Assembly (NCBI GenBank): GCA_028714675.1 | Contig: JAQTLV010000001.1 | Span: 289,507-353,506, forward strand | Source: Sulfurovaceae bacterium | GTDB taxonomy: Bacteria; Campylobacterota; Campylobacteria; Campylobacterales; Sulfurovaceae | Direction: 5' to 3' | Length of the DNA: 64,000 nucleotides | Shown: one piece after another, positions 35,409 to 44,380 of the stretch | Numbering within the stretch: position 1 is the first letter of the stretch | How the letters are laid out: the number at the start of each line of letters is the position of its first letter | Notes under the pieces: generated by a model | Told to the model about the DNA's origin: nothing | The model's input: the letters and a program-made list of their open reading frames with translations, nothing else | The model's database searches: none | Program-made: the position numbers and the translations under genes

Positions 35409-35442
35409 TTTAAAATTAAACAAGGTAGAGGAGACTATCATA

Positions 35443-35943
35443 ATGGCAACAGCAAAAAAAGCAAACAGCGAAGCAAAACCAGCGGTAAAAAAAACAACTA
35501 GAAAACCATCAAGTGCCAAAAAAGAAACTATAGATGAGATAAAAGATGATATAAAAAATACAGTTAATGATTTGGGAGAAAAAGCAAAAGATGCTGCGTC
35601 TTCCGCAAAAGAAAAAATGAATGAATTTGCTCATGATGCAAACGAAGCAAGAGTTCACATAACAGAAAAATTAATAGATTCTACAGAAAAAACTTTTAAT
35701 TTTTTTGAACCAATAACACATCAAGTAAGAGCATTGGTTCTTGGTTTTGGAGAAGTGGTAGTTACCATTTTTGTGGTAGTTGGAATCGTTGCGGCAGTAA
35801 TAGGCGGTCTTTCAGATATGGCAAATGTTGGGTTTTTTGCAGGACTTAGTAGTATGTTTCAAGAGATAGTAACTGTTGTTATGGGAGCGCTTGCTATATT
35901 TTTGCTTTTTGCTATCAAAGAGAATTTGGATAACAATAAATAA
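35443..35943 (+). CDS. Lys/Ala-rich membrane-anchored protein
   Basis: A 166-residue protein. Residues 1-35 are a basic Lys/Ala/Pro/Thr tail like those of DNA-binding histone-H1-like proteins; 35-90 is a charged helix with KEKM and heptad-like spacing; two membrane helices follow at about 103-125 and 135-155. No named domain is recognised. The strong ribosome-binding site and promoter suggest high expression. It might tether something to the membrane through the basic tail; this is a guess. Confidence 0.65.
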   Translation: MATAKKANSEAKPAVKKTTRKPSSAKKETIDEIKDDIKNTVNDLGEKAKDAASSAKEKMNEFAHDANEARVHITEKLIDSTEKTFNFFEPITHQVRALVLGFGEVVVTIFVVVGIVAAVIGGLSDMANVGFFAGLSSMFQEIVTVVMGALAIFLLFAIKENLDNNK

Positions 35944-35959
35944 TCTTATTTTTATTTAA

Positions 35960-36000
35960 AACTTTTTCAGCATTCTTTTGTAATGGAAGCTGAAAAAGTT
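35960..36000. terminator. Bidirectional hairpin terminator
   Basis: Arms AACTTTTTCAGC (35960-35971) and GCTGAAAAAGTT (35989-36000) form a perfect 12-base-pair stem with a 17-base loop. It lies between a rightward gene and the convergent trpA, with A/T runs on both sides, so it can serve both. Confidence 0.7.
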
Positions 36001-36004
36001 AAAA

Positions 36005-36745
36005 CTATTCGTTTATTATATTTTTTATATTTTTAGCAATTGTGGTTATTTTGTTCAACTTTTGAGTGTTATTTAAAGTAACATCTAGTAATACTTTAAC
36101 GAGTGCAGATCCTACTATAACACCATCTACACCATTTGCTTTTTCTTTTGCAGTATGTTCATCTACGCCAAATCCTACATATATTGGAGTTGTTGAATAT
36201 TCTCTGATTGAAGATATAATCTCATCAAGTGATTCACTTTTTCCACTTCCAGTAATTCCTGCATAAGCTACAAGGTAGATAAATTTTTGAGAGTTTTTGA
36301 CTATTTTTTTGATTCTTTCTTCTGTATCTGTTGGAGCAATGAAATCAATCAAAGTCATGCCATTCGCTCTCATTTTTTCTTGATAAGGTATAGCTTCTTC
36401 ATATGGTAAATCCGGGATGATAAATCCACTTAAATTTGCATTTTTTGCCTCGTCTATAAATTTATCAAAACCTTTGTGATAAAAAGAGTTAAAATACCCC
36501 ATCCACAACGTATCTATATGAGGAGCAATTTGTTTTGTAGTTTCAAAAAGTTTATCTATTTTAAACCCATTTTGAAGCGAAAGCAGACCCGCTTTTTCTA
36601 TCACAGGACCATCTGCTACTGGATCCGAAAAAGGGATACCAAGTTCAAGTGTATCAACTCCAGCTTCTTTGAGAGACATTGCCAAATCAATAGTAAACTC
36701 AAATGAAGGGAACCCTGTTGTTATATATGCTACTAATTTTTTCAA
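36005..36745 (-). CDS. trpA: Tryptophan synthase alpha subunit
   Basis: A 246-residue TIM-barrel enzyme that splits indole-3-glycerol phosphate. LELGIPFSDPVADGPVI holds the catalytic Glu and Asp60-type residues, and GFG and GSALV near the C terminus bind phosphate. It begins with TTG. No trpB is adjacent, so the subunits are encoded apart. Confidence 0.95.
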   Translation of the reverse strand: MKKLVAYITTGFPSFEFTIDLAMSLKEAGVDTLELGIPFSDPVADGPVIEKAGLLSLQNGFKIDKLFETTKQIAPHIDTLWMGYFNSFYHKGFDKFIDEAKNANLSGFIIPDLPYEEAIPYQEKMRANGMTLIDFIAPTDTEERIKKIVKNSQKFIYLVAYAGITGSGKSESLDEIISSIREYSTTPIYVGFGVDEHTAKEKANGVDGVIVGSALVKVLLDVTLNNTQKLNKITTIAKNIKNIINE

Positions 36746-36829
36746 TTTCTTGACTCTTTTATTTAAAATGAATGTGATATTATACTTTTTTTTGATAAAA
36801 TAGAGTCAAATCTATACAAAGGTTTTTAG

Positions 36830-37621
36830 TTGGATAAAAAAACTACGCTCAAAACATTACAAAGCATGAAAGGTCATGAAAAGATTGTAATGGTTACAGC
36901 TTATGATGCACTTTTTGCTTCATTATTTGATGAACATGTGGATGTGATTTTGATAGGTGATAGTCTAAATATGACTTTTGGTGGGCAAGATGATACGCTT
37001 AGTATAAGTATGGAGCAAATGATTTATCATGCCAAAGCAGTATGTAGTGGAGCAAAAAAAAGTTTTGTACTTCTAGACATGCCTTTTGGAACATGTGGAA
37101 ACAAAAAACAAGCACTCAAAAATGCAACCAAAGCTTACAAACAAACAAAAGTAGATGCAGTAAAAATTGAAGGCGGTAGAGAAAAAGCCGAAATAGTAAA
37201 GTATTTGACCGATAATGAAATAGCAGTTTGTGGCCATGTAGGCTTGAAACCGCAATCTGCTAGAGGCGAGGGTGGATATAGCGTAAAAGGCAAAAGTGAA
37301 GATGAAAAAAAATCTATATTAGAAGATGCTATAGCTCTTGAGGCAGCAGGAGCAATTATGATTGTTATAGAAGGCGTGAAACCAGATGTTGCTTTGGCTG
37401 TTACAAAAGCAGTTAAAATACCAACCATTGGCATAGGAGCTGGAGTTGATTGTGATGGTCAAGTTTTGGTTTGGAGTGATATGTTGGGGCTTAATGATAT
37501 TTTTGTACCAAAATTTGTAAAAAGATACACAGATGGCAGCAGCATTGTAAAAGATGCCATAAAACAATATGCAGATGAAGTTAAAAAAGCTTCATTTCCA
37601 AATGAACAATTTACATATTAG
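36830..37621 (+). CDS. panB: 3-methyl-2-oxobutanoate hydroxymethyltransferase
   Basis: A 263-residue enzyme of pantothenate synthesis, adding the hydroxymethyl group from methylene-tetrahydrofolate to alpha-ketoisovalerate. MVTAYDALFASLFD and ILIGDSLNMTFGG hold the metal-binding Asp residues, and EGGREKAE and GHVGLKPQS follow. TTG start with AAAGG upstream. First gene of a rightward unit running to the AI-2E family transporter. Confidence 0.95.
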   Translation: MDKKTTLKTLQSMKGHEKIVMVTAYDALFASLFDEHVDVILIGDSLNMTFGGQDDTLSISMEQMIYHAKAVCSGAKKSFVLLDMPFGTCGNKKQALKNATKAYKQTKVDAVKIEGGREKAEIVKYLTDNEIAVCGHVGLKPQSARGEGGYSVKGKSEDEKKSILEDAIALEAAGAIMIVIEGVKPDVALAVTKAVKIPTIGIGAGVDCDGQVLVWSDMLGLNDIFVPKFVKRYTDGSSIVKDAIKQYADEVKKASFPNEQFTY

Positions 37622-37629
37622 GAGAGTAT

Positions 37630-38034
37630 ATGAAATTTAAAATAGGTTTGAGTACATTATTGATGAGTTATAGTTTACTTGTCTTTACTGGATGTGGAGT
37701 AGTGCAATTTAATGGCAATGTTTCGTCAACGGTTAAAGAAAATGGGTTACCACTACCAGCACCGCATGCTAGAAATACAGATTCTACAACTAGAAAAATA
37801 GAAAATGCATTTGAAAAAAGTAAAGATTTATACAGAACTTATATATATGCAGATAGAGATGGTTCTAATGTTATTCTTAGCGGTATAGTAATTAATGAAA
37901 AACAAAGATTTATTGCAAGTGCTATAGCAAATTCATTTATAACAAATGGTTTTGTAATAAATAGAGTTGAGATATACAAACCAAATGTTGTAAAAAATCA
38001 ATCGACAACAAAAATAGCTCAAACAAAAAAATAG
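37630..38034 (+). CDS. Small lipoprotein
   Basis: A 134-residue lipoprotein: signal peptide with lipobox FTGC (Cys near residue 22). The mature part has a low-complexity stretch followed by a compact domain (residues about 65-118) with a DGSNVILSGIV segment like a BON or similar small beta-alpha domain; the call is tentative. It sits eight bases after panB and abuts ruvB (stop and start codons touching). Confidence 0.75.
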   Translation: MKFKIGLSTLLMSYSLLVFTGCGVVQFNGNVSSTVKENGLPLPAPHARNTDSTTRKIENAFEKSKDLYRTYIYADRDGSNVILSGIVINEKQRFIASAIANSFITNGFVINRVEIYKPNVVKNQSTTKIAQTKK

Positions 38035-39051
38035 ATGCAACGAGTTGTTGAGATAGAAAAATTTGAGAGCGATAACAATATAGAGTTTTCGCTTAGACCT
38101 ACTGTATGGAATGAATACATAGGTCAAGAAAAAATTAAAAAAAACCTACAAGTTTTTATAGAAGCTAGCAAAAAAAGAGATGAAGCGTTGGATCATGTTC
38201 TTTTTTTTGGTCCCCCAGGACTTGGTAAAACAACATTAGCAAATCTTATTTCTATTCAAATGCAAACAAATATCAAAACAACAGCTGCCCCAATGATAGA
38301 AAAAGCTGGGGATTTGGCAGCACTTCTCACAAATATAGAAGAGGGCGATATCCTTTTTATAGATGAAATTCATCGTTTAAGTCCTGCTGTTGAAGAGATA
38401 CTTTATCCAGCTATGGAAGATTTTAGACTGGATATCATTATAGGTTCTGGTCCAGCTGCACAATCGGTTAAAATTGATTTACCTCGTTTTACACTTATTG
38501 GTGCAACAACAAGAGCAGGGATGATAAGTAATCCACTTAGAGACAGATTCGGCATGCATTTTAGAATGCAATTTTATAATCAAAGCGAACTAGCCAGTAT
38601 AATAGAGCAAGCTGCACAGAAGCTTGGCAAAAGAGCCAAAAGTGACTCTGCTCTTGAGATAGCCAAAAGAAGCAGAGGAACACCAAGAGTAGCACTTAGA
38701 CTACTCAAACGGGTAAGAGATTTTGCGGAAGTAGCCAATGAAAATGAAATCACACTAGAAACTACAAAACATGCACTTAATGAACTTGGTGTAAATACTT
38801 TGGGGTTTGATGAGCAGGATTTGAAACTTTTGGATTTGCTTTTGGGTGCGAAAGGAAAACCTATGGGGTTAAGTACAATTGGAGCTGTTTTGAGTGAAGA
38901 CGAGGGAACTATCGAAGATGTGATAGAGCCATATTTGATTGCAAACGGATTTATTGAAAAAACAGCTAGAGGACGCATAGCAACACAAAAGAGTTATGAA
39001 TATTTTAGACTGCAAAGCCCACATGATGACACAGGAGGTCTTTTTGAATAA
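38035..39051 (+). CDS. ruvB: Holliday junction ATP-dependent helicase
   Basis: A 338-residue AAA+ motor that drives branch migration with RuvA. Walker [10 protein letters not shown], Walker [10 protein letters not shown], sensor motif GATTRAG, and the C-terminal winged helix (TARGRIAT) are all present. Length is standard. Its ATG immediately follows the lipoprotein stop codon. Confidence 0.97.
   Translation: MQRVVEIEKFESDNNIEFSLRPTVWNEYIGQEKIKKNLQVFIEASKKRDEALDHVLFFGPPGLGKTTLANLISIQMQTNIKTTAAPMIEKAGDLAALLTNIEEGDILFIDEIHRLSPAVEEILYPAMEDFRLDIIIGSGPAAQSVKIDLPRFTLIGATTRAGMISNPLRDRFGMHFRMQFYNQSELASIIEQAAQKLGKRAKSDSALEIAKRSRGTPRVALRLLKRVRDFAEVANENEITLETTKHALNELGVNTLGFDEQDLKLLDLLLGAKGKPMGLSTIGAVLSEDEGTIEDVIEPYLIANGFIEKTARGRIATQKSYEYFRLQSPHDDTGGLFE
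39033..39038 (+). promoter_or_regulatory. Ribosome-binding site deciding the AI-2E transporter start
   Basis: AGGAGG inside the last codons of ruvB, five bases before a TTG at 39044. It is the best match to the anti-Shine-Dalgarno sequence nearby and makes the TTG the likely start, ahead of the ATG at 39065. Confidence 0.7.
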
Positions 39052-40072
39052 TAACAATAATTATATGGTTTTATTTTTTATAGGTCTTGCCACACTAGGT
39101 GCTTATACTATTTATAAACCATTTCTACTTCCAGTTGTTATAGCAATACTTTTGTATATGGCTACATACAATATATCAAATAAGCTAAGCAAATATCTTA
39201 AAAAGAGATGGATGTCAGCAACAATCATAACTATATTTTTATTGTTTGCCATATTTGCTCCTATGGTTTATCTAGTAACTATAGGCATGAAGTATATCTC
39301 CACTTTAGATCAAAGTATAATTTTGCAAATTTTGGAAAACATAAAAGCGACAGCAAAAGATTTGCCTTATATTGGCTCAAGCATAGAAAATAATCTAAAT
39401 ACAGACAAAATACTTTCTTATCTTCAAGAATCAAGCGGGTATATAACAAACTTTACACAAGTAGGACTTGGATTTATCAAAAATACTCTATTTGTGCTTG
39501 TTTTTTACTATTTTATTAATTATTATGGTGATAAGATTTTTTCTATCATAAGTTCATTTTTACCGCTTTCAACTACAAACAGTTCCAAGATGATACAAGA
39601 TATATCAGCAACTATGGAAGTTGTATTTTACTCTACCATAGCAACTTCTGTATTTGAGGGTATTTTATTTGGGATAATTGCTACATTCTTTGGCTTTGAT
39701 GGGATTTTATTTGGTGTAATTTATGGATTTGCATCTCTAATACCTATAGTGGGTGGAGCTATAGTATGGTTGCCACTTAGCCTTTATCTTTGGTCAAATG
39801 GAGATTCACATGGTGCTTTAATGTTGGCTATTTTGTCAATAGTTATAATTTCTGTCATAGCAGACACTTTCATAAAACCTATAATAATAAAAATAATAAA
39901 AAGAGATTTTCTAAAAAGTTCTGTTGAGATAAATGAAATGGTTATATTTTTTGCAATACTAGCAGGTATGAGTAGTTTCGGATTTTGGGGGATCATCCTC
40001 GGACCTGCTATGACATCTTTTTTTATAGCTATGATGAAAATATATTTAGAACAAAATGCAAAGCTAGATTAA
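39044..40072 (+). CDS. AI-2E family transporter (PerM-like)
   Basis: About 342 residues with seven or eight membrane helices and the family's central [11 protein letters not shown] motif. The family was named for AI-2 export, but members serve varied export roles, so substrate is open. The start is set by AGGAGG five bases before TTG 39044, overlapping the ruvB stop. It ends three bases from the convergent VWA gene. Confidence 0.86.
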   Translation: MNNNNNYMVLFFIGLATLGAYTIYKPFLLPVVIAILLYMATYNISNKLSKYLKKRWMSATIITIFLLFAIFAPMVYLVTIGMKYISTLDQSIILQILENIKATAKDLPYIGSSIENNLNTDKILSYLQESSGYITNFTQVGLGFIKNTLFVLVFYYFINYYGDKIFSIISSFLPLSTTNSSKMIQDISATMEVVFYSTIATSVFEGILFGIIATFFGFDGILFGVIYGFASLIPIVGGAIVWLPLSLYLWSNGDSHGALMLAILSIVIISVIADTFIKPIIIKIIKRDFLKSSVEINEMVIFFAILAGMSSFGFWGIILGPAMTSFFIAMMKIYLEQNAKLD

Positions 40073-40075
40073 TTT

Positions 40076-41794
40076 TTATTTCTTCATTTCCCAATCGTCT
40101 TGATTGGGATTAGTCTCTTTGCTTTTTTCCAATAGATTTATTATTTCAAGTTCTTCATTCAAAGATTTATCATTGATTTTATTCATCTCTAGTTTATAAT
40201 AGTTGGCAAATTTGTTAAATACCTCTTTATAGTTTTTTGAAACATTCAAATTACAAGAGCCTCTTTCCCATTCTGATACAAATGGATACATAGGATGCAA
40301 TGGAGGATATATAAAGATTCTTTTTTCTAAAACGACAGGTTTTTCATATATCCATTTTGGTTTATCATTGCACGATGCTCTTGTGTCTATGAGCCAATTT
40401 TTCATTAAACTCACATAATCACTAAGCAGTATTGCTTTTTGTATTCCACTGTTTTGGCTATCAGTTAAATATACATTTTGTTCATTTGTATGAGATTTGC
40501 CATTTACATCTTTGTAGTTTGCTATAAGTTTGATATTTTGATTATCCACCCTGTCATTTTTATTTAATTTAAGCAAAATCACTCCACCTTTTGTCGCTTC
40601 ATCAGTAGCTTTTGAAGGAAAGAGAGTATTTACTTTCATAATTTCACCTGTTGCCATATTTGCCTCAGGAGAACCATATACTCCAGCTATACTGTAAGCA
40701 TCACCATCTAGTTTTAAAGATAAATCATACACAAGAGGTGTAACCATATACTCAAATTCATCATCCAAAAGCTTACTAAACTTTTCAGATGAGTGAACAC
40801 TGTGATAATTAGCACCTTTTATCTTACTAACATATTCTACAAGGTCATTGTTGAAATCCACACCAATTCCTACAAATGTTGTATGTATTCCTCGTTCACT
40901 TGCATCTTTTGCCATTCCAAAAAGCCCATCTTTGTCAAGTTCTCCAGTGTTGGGCATAGCATCTGTTAAGAAAATGATACGATTTTCATAATCGCTATCT
41001 TTTGGCATATTATCAAAAAGTTCCAGTCCTGCTTTGTAGCCAGCACTCCAGTTGGTACCACCTCTATCAGTTATATCAAGTATATGTTTTTTTACTTTTT
41101 CTTGATCTCTCTCTCCGACACTTTTTAGCTTTAATGCCCTATAAGCACCATCATCAAAAAGTATCATACCTTCTCTGTCGCTACCTTTTAAATGAGATAA
41201 CATTGCCACTATAGATTCATTTGCTATTTGTATTTTAGTTTTATGCTCTTTGTCTTTTTCTTTGCCATCATAATAGTAGCTATCAAAACCACTTCCCATA
41301 GAACCAGAAATATCTAAAACTATCACAAGGTTGAGTTTTTTTCTTTTAAATTCACTCTGTTTGATATCACTATTTAAACCAACACTCAAAAATATCTCTT
41401 TATTTTTTGTAAATGGATTTATTTTTGTTGTGCTGTTGTAGCTAGGGCAAAAAAGCTCTTTACATTCGCCCTTTAGTGCGGTATCAAAGAAATGACCATA
41501 AAATACACCTTCATAAGTGATAGAGTTTATTTTTGGCAAGTATCCATTTTGTATATTTTCTTTGAAGTTATTGGCATCTTTTGCACCACCAACGCTAAGT
41601 CCTATATTTCCAGCACTTTTTGCCAAAGGAGAAGGCATCGGTATAGGAGAGTATGCTACTGCACCAGATGGCATAACCATACTTTCCTTGTAAACTTCTG
41701 TGGCATTATACTCCCAGTCATCAACAACTTTAGCAGATATATTTGTTATTAAAATGAAGCATAAACCTACTAGTATAAAAAATAATTTTTTCAT
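40076..41794 (-). CDS. Exported VWA-domain protein
   Basis: A 572-residue protein with an N-terminal signal peptide and a von Willebrand A domain from about residue 155. The metal-site motif VLDISGSMGSG gives the D-x-S-x-S pattern; Thr and Asp partners lie in DRGGTNW and FLTDAMPN. A VIT-like or uncharacterised beta region precedes it. Such proteins bind partners at the cell surface. Start at ATG 41794 with AAGGA six bases before it; a GTG is next to it. Confidence 0.83.
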   Translation of the reverse strand: MKKLFFILVGLCFILITNISAKVVDDWEYNATEVYKESMVMPSGAVAYSPIPMPSPLAKSAGNIGLSVGGAKDANNFKENIQNGYLPKINSITYEGVFYGHFFDTALKGECKELFCPSYNSTTKINPFTKNKEIFLSVGLNSDIKQSEFKRKKLNLVIVLDISGSMGSGFDSYYYDGKEKDKEHKTKIQIANESIVAMLSHLKGSDREGMILFDDGAYRALKLKSVGERDQEKVKKHILDITDRGGTNWSAGYKAGLELFDNMPKDSDYENRIIFLTDAMPNTGELDKDGLFGMAKDASERGIHTTFVGIGVDFNNDLVEYVSKIKGANYHSVHSSEKFSKLLDDEFEYMVTPLVYDLSLKLDGDAYSIAGVYGSPEANMATGEIMKVNTLFPSKATDEATKGGVILLKLNKNDRVDNQNIKLIANYKDVNGKSHTNEQNVYLTDSQNSGIQKAILLSDYVSLMKNWLIDTRASCNDKPKWIYEKPVVLEKRIFIYPPLHPMYPFVSEWERGSCNLNVSKNYKEVFNKFANYYKLEMNKINDKSLNEELEIINLLEKSKETNPNQDDWEMKK

Positions 41795-41862
41795 CACAAA
41801 TCCTTGATGTAATATGAAAAATTATAGCATATAAAAATAGATTTTTAATATTTTTAGTTAAA

Positions 41863-42423
41863 TCAAACTGCACCCATAATTTTTTTAGAGCTTTCACCTT
41901 TGAGGCTCAATACCTCTTCAAAACTCATTTTTGTTTCAGTGCAGTCAGTAGTCAAAAGCTCTTCATAAAGTGCTTCTATTTTCTCTTCATTACCCATTTT
42001 TTTGAGTTCACTTTTTTCCAAGTTTGAAAGATCTAAAAGTTCATTCCAAACAGAGCTTTCATGTAGAGAGTAAGCATTTATATTAACACCTTCATATTCG
42101 AAAGTAGCATTTTTATTTAGATCAGTTACATATAAAACTACCAATGTAGTAGGAGCAAAAAATGCTTTGTATTTTTCAAAAAAAGCTTCAAAATGTAAAA
42201 TACTCTCCAATTCAGCTGAGAAAAATTTCATTTTTTCATCATCAGCAACCAATATAACTTGTTTTGCTTGAACTTTTGGAGGCAATTTTCTATCTGGGGA
42301 TAATTGTTTGCCTTCTTCTACTATCAAAGCTCCTCTGTATCCAACCAATCCATTTCCAAGTTTTCCACTAAATGATGGTTGCCATACCAAATCTTGCTCT
42401 TTGACATATTCTAATATTGACAT
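41863..42423 (-). CDS. Uncharacterised soluble protein
   Basis: A 186-residue acidic protein with no signal peptide, membrane segment or recognised motif. It begins after a good AAGGA site. The sequence alternates strands and helices through residue 120, then becomes helical and Glu-rich. Divergent from ribA; no functional clue in context. Confidence 0.7.
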   Translation of the reverse strand: MSILEYVKEQDLVWQPSFSGKLGNGLVGYRGALIVEEGKQLSPDRKLPPKVQAKQVILVADDEKMKFFSAELESILHFEAFFEKYKAFFAPTTLVVLYVTDLNKNATFEYEGVNINAYSLHESSVWNELLDLSNLEKSELKKMGNEEKIEALYEELLTTDCTETKMSFEEVLSLKGESSKKIMGAV

Positions 42424-42577
42424 ATATATCCTTTATAATTTAATATAAAATATCATACATTAACTGTTCCGTGGAAGATTATTATTTTCCTCTATTTGTG
42501 TGATTTTGGTAAAAAATAAATACATATAATTTTATGATTATTTGTAGATTTTAACTCATTGTGCTATAATCCACGCT
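42424..42577. promoter_or_regulatory. Divergent spacer with a strong ribA promoter
   Basis: TTGTAG at 42542-42547 and TATAAT at 42565-42570 are spaced 17 bases apart. The predicted transcript start (about 42577) coincides with the ATG at 42578, so ribA mRNA may be leaderless. No Shine-Dalgarno sequence and no FMN riboswitch-like structure is seen. Confidence 0.6.
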
Positions 42578-43159
42578 ATGAAAAAAGAGATAATAGTTTC
42601 AAAAATTGCAAATTTGCCAACAAGATATGGCAACTTCAATATCAAAGCTTATAAAGATGGTTGTCAAGAACATCTAGCAATCATGAGCAAAAACTTTTTT
42701 GAGCTCGAAACTCCACTTGTTAGAGTTCACTCAGAGTGTTTGACTGGTGATACATTCGGAAGTCTTAAATGTGATTGCAATAACCAACTTCATTTAGCGC
42801 TTGAGCTTATAGCCAAAGATGGTGGAGTTGTGATATATCACAGACAAGAGGGCAGAAACATAGGACTTGTAAACAAAGTCAATGCATATTGCCTGCAAGA
42901 TGAAGGTTACAATACAGTAGAAGCCAATGAAAAATTAGGATTTAAAGCTGACGAGAGAGAATATAGCGCTGTTAAATTTATCATCAAAGATTTAGGTATA
43001 AAAAAACTAAGAATCATCACAAACAATCCAAAAAAAGTAAGCTTTTTGGATGAGCTTGATGTAGAAGTAGTTGAGAGAATCCCTTCTATCACTCCCAAGA
43101 ATGTACATAATGAAAAATATCTAAAAGTAAAAAAAGAACAGATGGGGCATCTTCTTTGA
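42578..43159 (+). CDS. ribA: GTP cyclohydrolase II
   Basis: A 193-residue zinc enzyme that opens GTP to 2,5-diamino-6-ribosylamino-pyrimidinone phosphate, the first step of riboflavin synthesis. The zinc ligands Cys54, Cys65 and Cys67 (SECLTGDTFGSLKCDC) are at the same positions as in E. coli, and the R-Q-E-GR motif HRQEGRNIGL follows. Free-standing RibA, not fused to RibB. Followed by rsmG at a six-base gap. Confidence 0.96.
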   Translation: MKKEIIVSKIANLPTRYGNFNIKAYKDGCQEHLAIMSKNFFELETPLVRVHSECLTGDTFGSLKCDCNNQLHLALELIAKDGGVVIYHRQEGRNIGLVNKVNAYCLQDEGYNTVEANEKLGFKADEREYSAVKFIIKDLGIKKLRIITNNPKKVSFLDELDVEVVERIPSITPKNVHNEKYLKVKKEQMGHLL

Positions 43160-43165
43160 AGGTAT

Positions 43166-43771
43166 GTGAAATTGGATTTATATAAACTTTTAGATGCCAA
43201 TGATATTCACATCTCTGCTTGCGATGTGGAAAAACTAGATAAATTTAGTGATATCTTGTTGGAGTGGAATAAAATACACAATCTTACTGGTGCAAAAGAT
43301 AAAAAAAGTGTATATGAAAACATCATAGATGCTCTTTATCCTATAAGTTTTATTTCTTTTCCTAAAAATGTTTTAGATGTTGGTACAGGGGCAGGTTTCC
43401 CTGGGCTTGTGTTAGCAATCGCGAAAGAAGAAAGTCATTTTACACTGTGTGAACCACTTAAAAAAAGAGCAACATTTTTAAGATTTGTTGTAACGATGCT
43501 AGGGCTTTCAAATGTTACTGTAGTATCCAAGAGAGTAGAAGATCTTGAAGTGTTTAATTTTGATTTGATTACATCAAGAGCAGTTACAAATACAAAATTA
43601 CTTCTTAGTTTAACACAAAACCAAAGAGGTGTAGATACAAAGTATTTGTTGTACAAAGGAAGCTTAGTTTTTGATGAAATAGACAATATATCTGATTGTG
43701 AGCTAAAATATGATATATTTACTAAAAATAAGAGAAATTATCTCTATATTTGGAGTGTAAATGTTGTTTAA
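43166..43771 (+). CDS. rsmG: 16S rRNA (guanine527-N7)-methyltransferase
   Basis: A 201-residue SAM methyltransferase of the GidB family. LDVGTGAGFPG is the SAM-binding motif and LITSRAV the family motif. The start is GTG at 43166 or TTG at 43172; the latter is better placed relative to GAAGG at 43158. It overlaps the next gene by 11 bases. Confidence 0.94.
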   Translation: MKLDLYKLLDANDIHISACDVEKLDKFSDILLEWNKIHNLTGAKDKKSVYENIIDALYPISFISFPKNVLDVGTGAGFPGLVLAIAKEESHFTLCEPLKKRATFLRFVVTMLGLSNVTVVSKRVEDLEVFNFDLITSRAVTNTKLLLSLTQNQRGVDTKYLLYKGSLVFDEIDNISDCELKYDIFTKNKRNYLYIWSVNVV

Positions 43772-43973
43772 ATTACTTGTTTTTGGTTTAGCTATTTTTG
43801 GTGCATATGTTTTGTTAAAGAATAAACTCGGATCAAACGAATCAAAAAAAGAAAATGCTCAAAATATGTTAGAATGCGAAGAGTGTGGTGCATACTTTAT
43901 AAAAAGTGATGGTGTTAGGTTCGGCGGTAAAATATATTGCTCCAAAGAGTGCAAAGATAAAGCAAGGGGTTAG
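43761..43973 (+). CDS. PP0621-family small membrane zinc protein
   Basis: A 70-residue protein with one N-terminal membrane helix (residues 3-20) and a C-terminal Cys pair module (CEECGAYF, CSKECKDKA) that resembles a zinc finger. This is the pattern of the PP0621 family. Function not established. Three bases before the next gene. Confidence 0.82.
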   Translation: MLFKLLVFGLAIFGAYVLLKNKLGSNESKKENAQNMLECEECGAYFIKSDGVRFGGKIYCSKECKDKARG

Positions 43974-43975
43974 AT

Positions 43976-44362
43976 ATGTTACTTTTCGGTCACCCATTGA
44001 TAGAAGTAGAGCCTTGGTATAAAGTAAAATCTATAGAGGATATAAATAAAACTCCTTCAAATAGCACTATGGTATTAGAGAGTATAGAAAAATATGCTCA
44101 TATCGCAAAGCATTGCAAAGAAAATAGTGTGAATTTTGCTTGTAGTGTTGATTCTGTAAAACAAGCCATTATCGCCAATGCTCTAAATACTACTTATATC
44201 TTGTGTAGTGATAATGCCTTGGCAAGTGAAGTTCAAAAAGTAGCAAATGAATATTTGTGGAGTGCGAAAGTTATATCTATCATAGCAAATGAGGAAGCGA
44301 TAGAAGAGATAGCTAAACTCGGAATTGACGGTGTTGTGATAAATAGTTATATAGAGTCTTAG
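43976..44362 (+). CDS. Conserved small protein of unknown function
   Basis: A 128-residue cytoplasmic protein with an alternating beta-alpha pattern (ILCSDN, AKVISIIAN, GVVIN) like a Rossmann-type fold. No motif recognised. It belongs to the ribA-rsmG unit by spacing; small proteins at this place are common in Campylobacterota, but I cannot name it. Confidence 0.72.
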   Translation: MLLFGHPLIEVEPWYKVKSIEDINKTPSNSTMVLESIEKYAHIAKHCKENSVNFACSVDSVKQAIIANALNTTYILCSDNALASEVQKVANEYLWSAKVISIIANEEAIEEIAKLGIDGVVINSYIES

Positions 44363-44380
44363 ATAATAAAAACAACAAAT

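Noticed and set aside
42424-42577. Possible FMN riboswitch before ribA
   Set aside because: The promoter is too close to the ATG to leave room for a leader, and no conserved RFN-type structure is visible.
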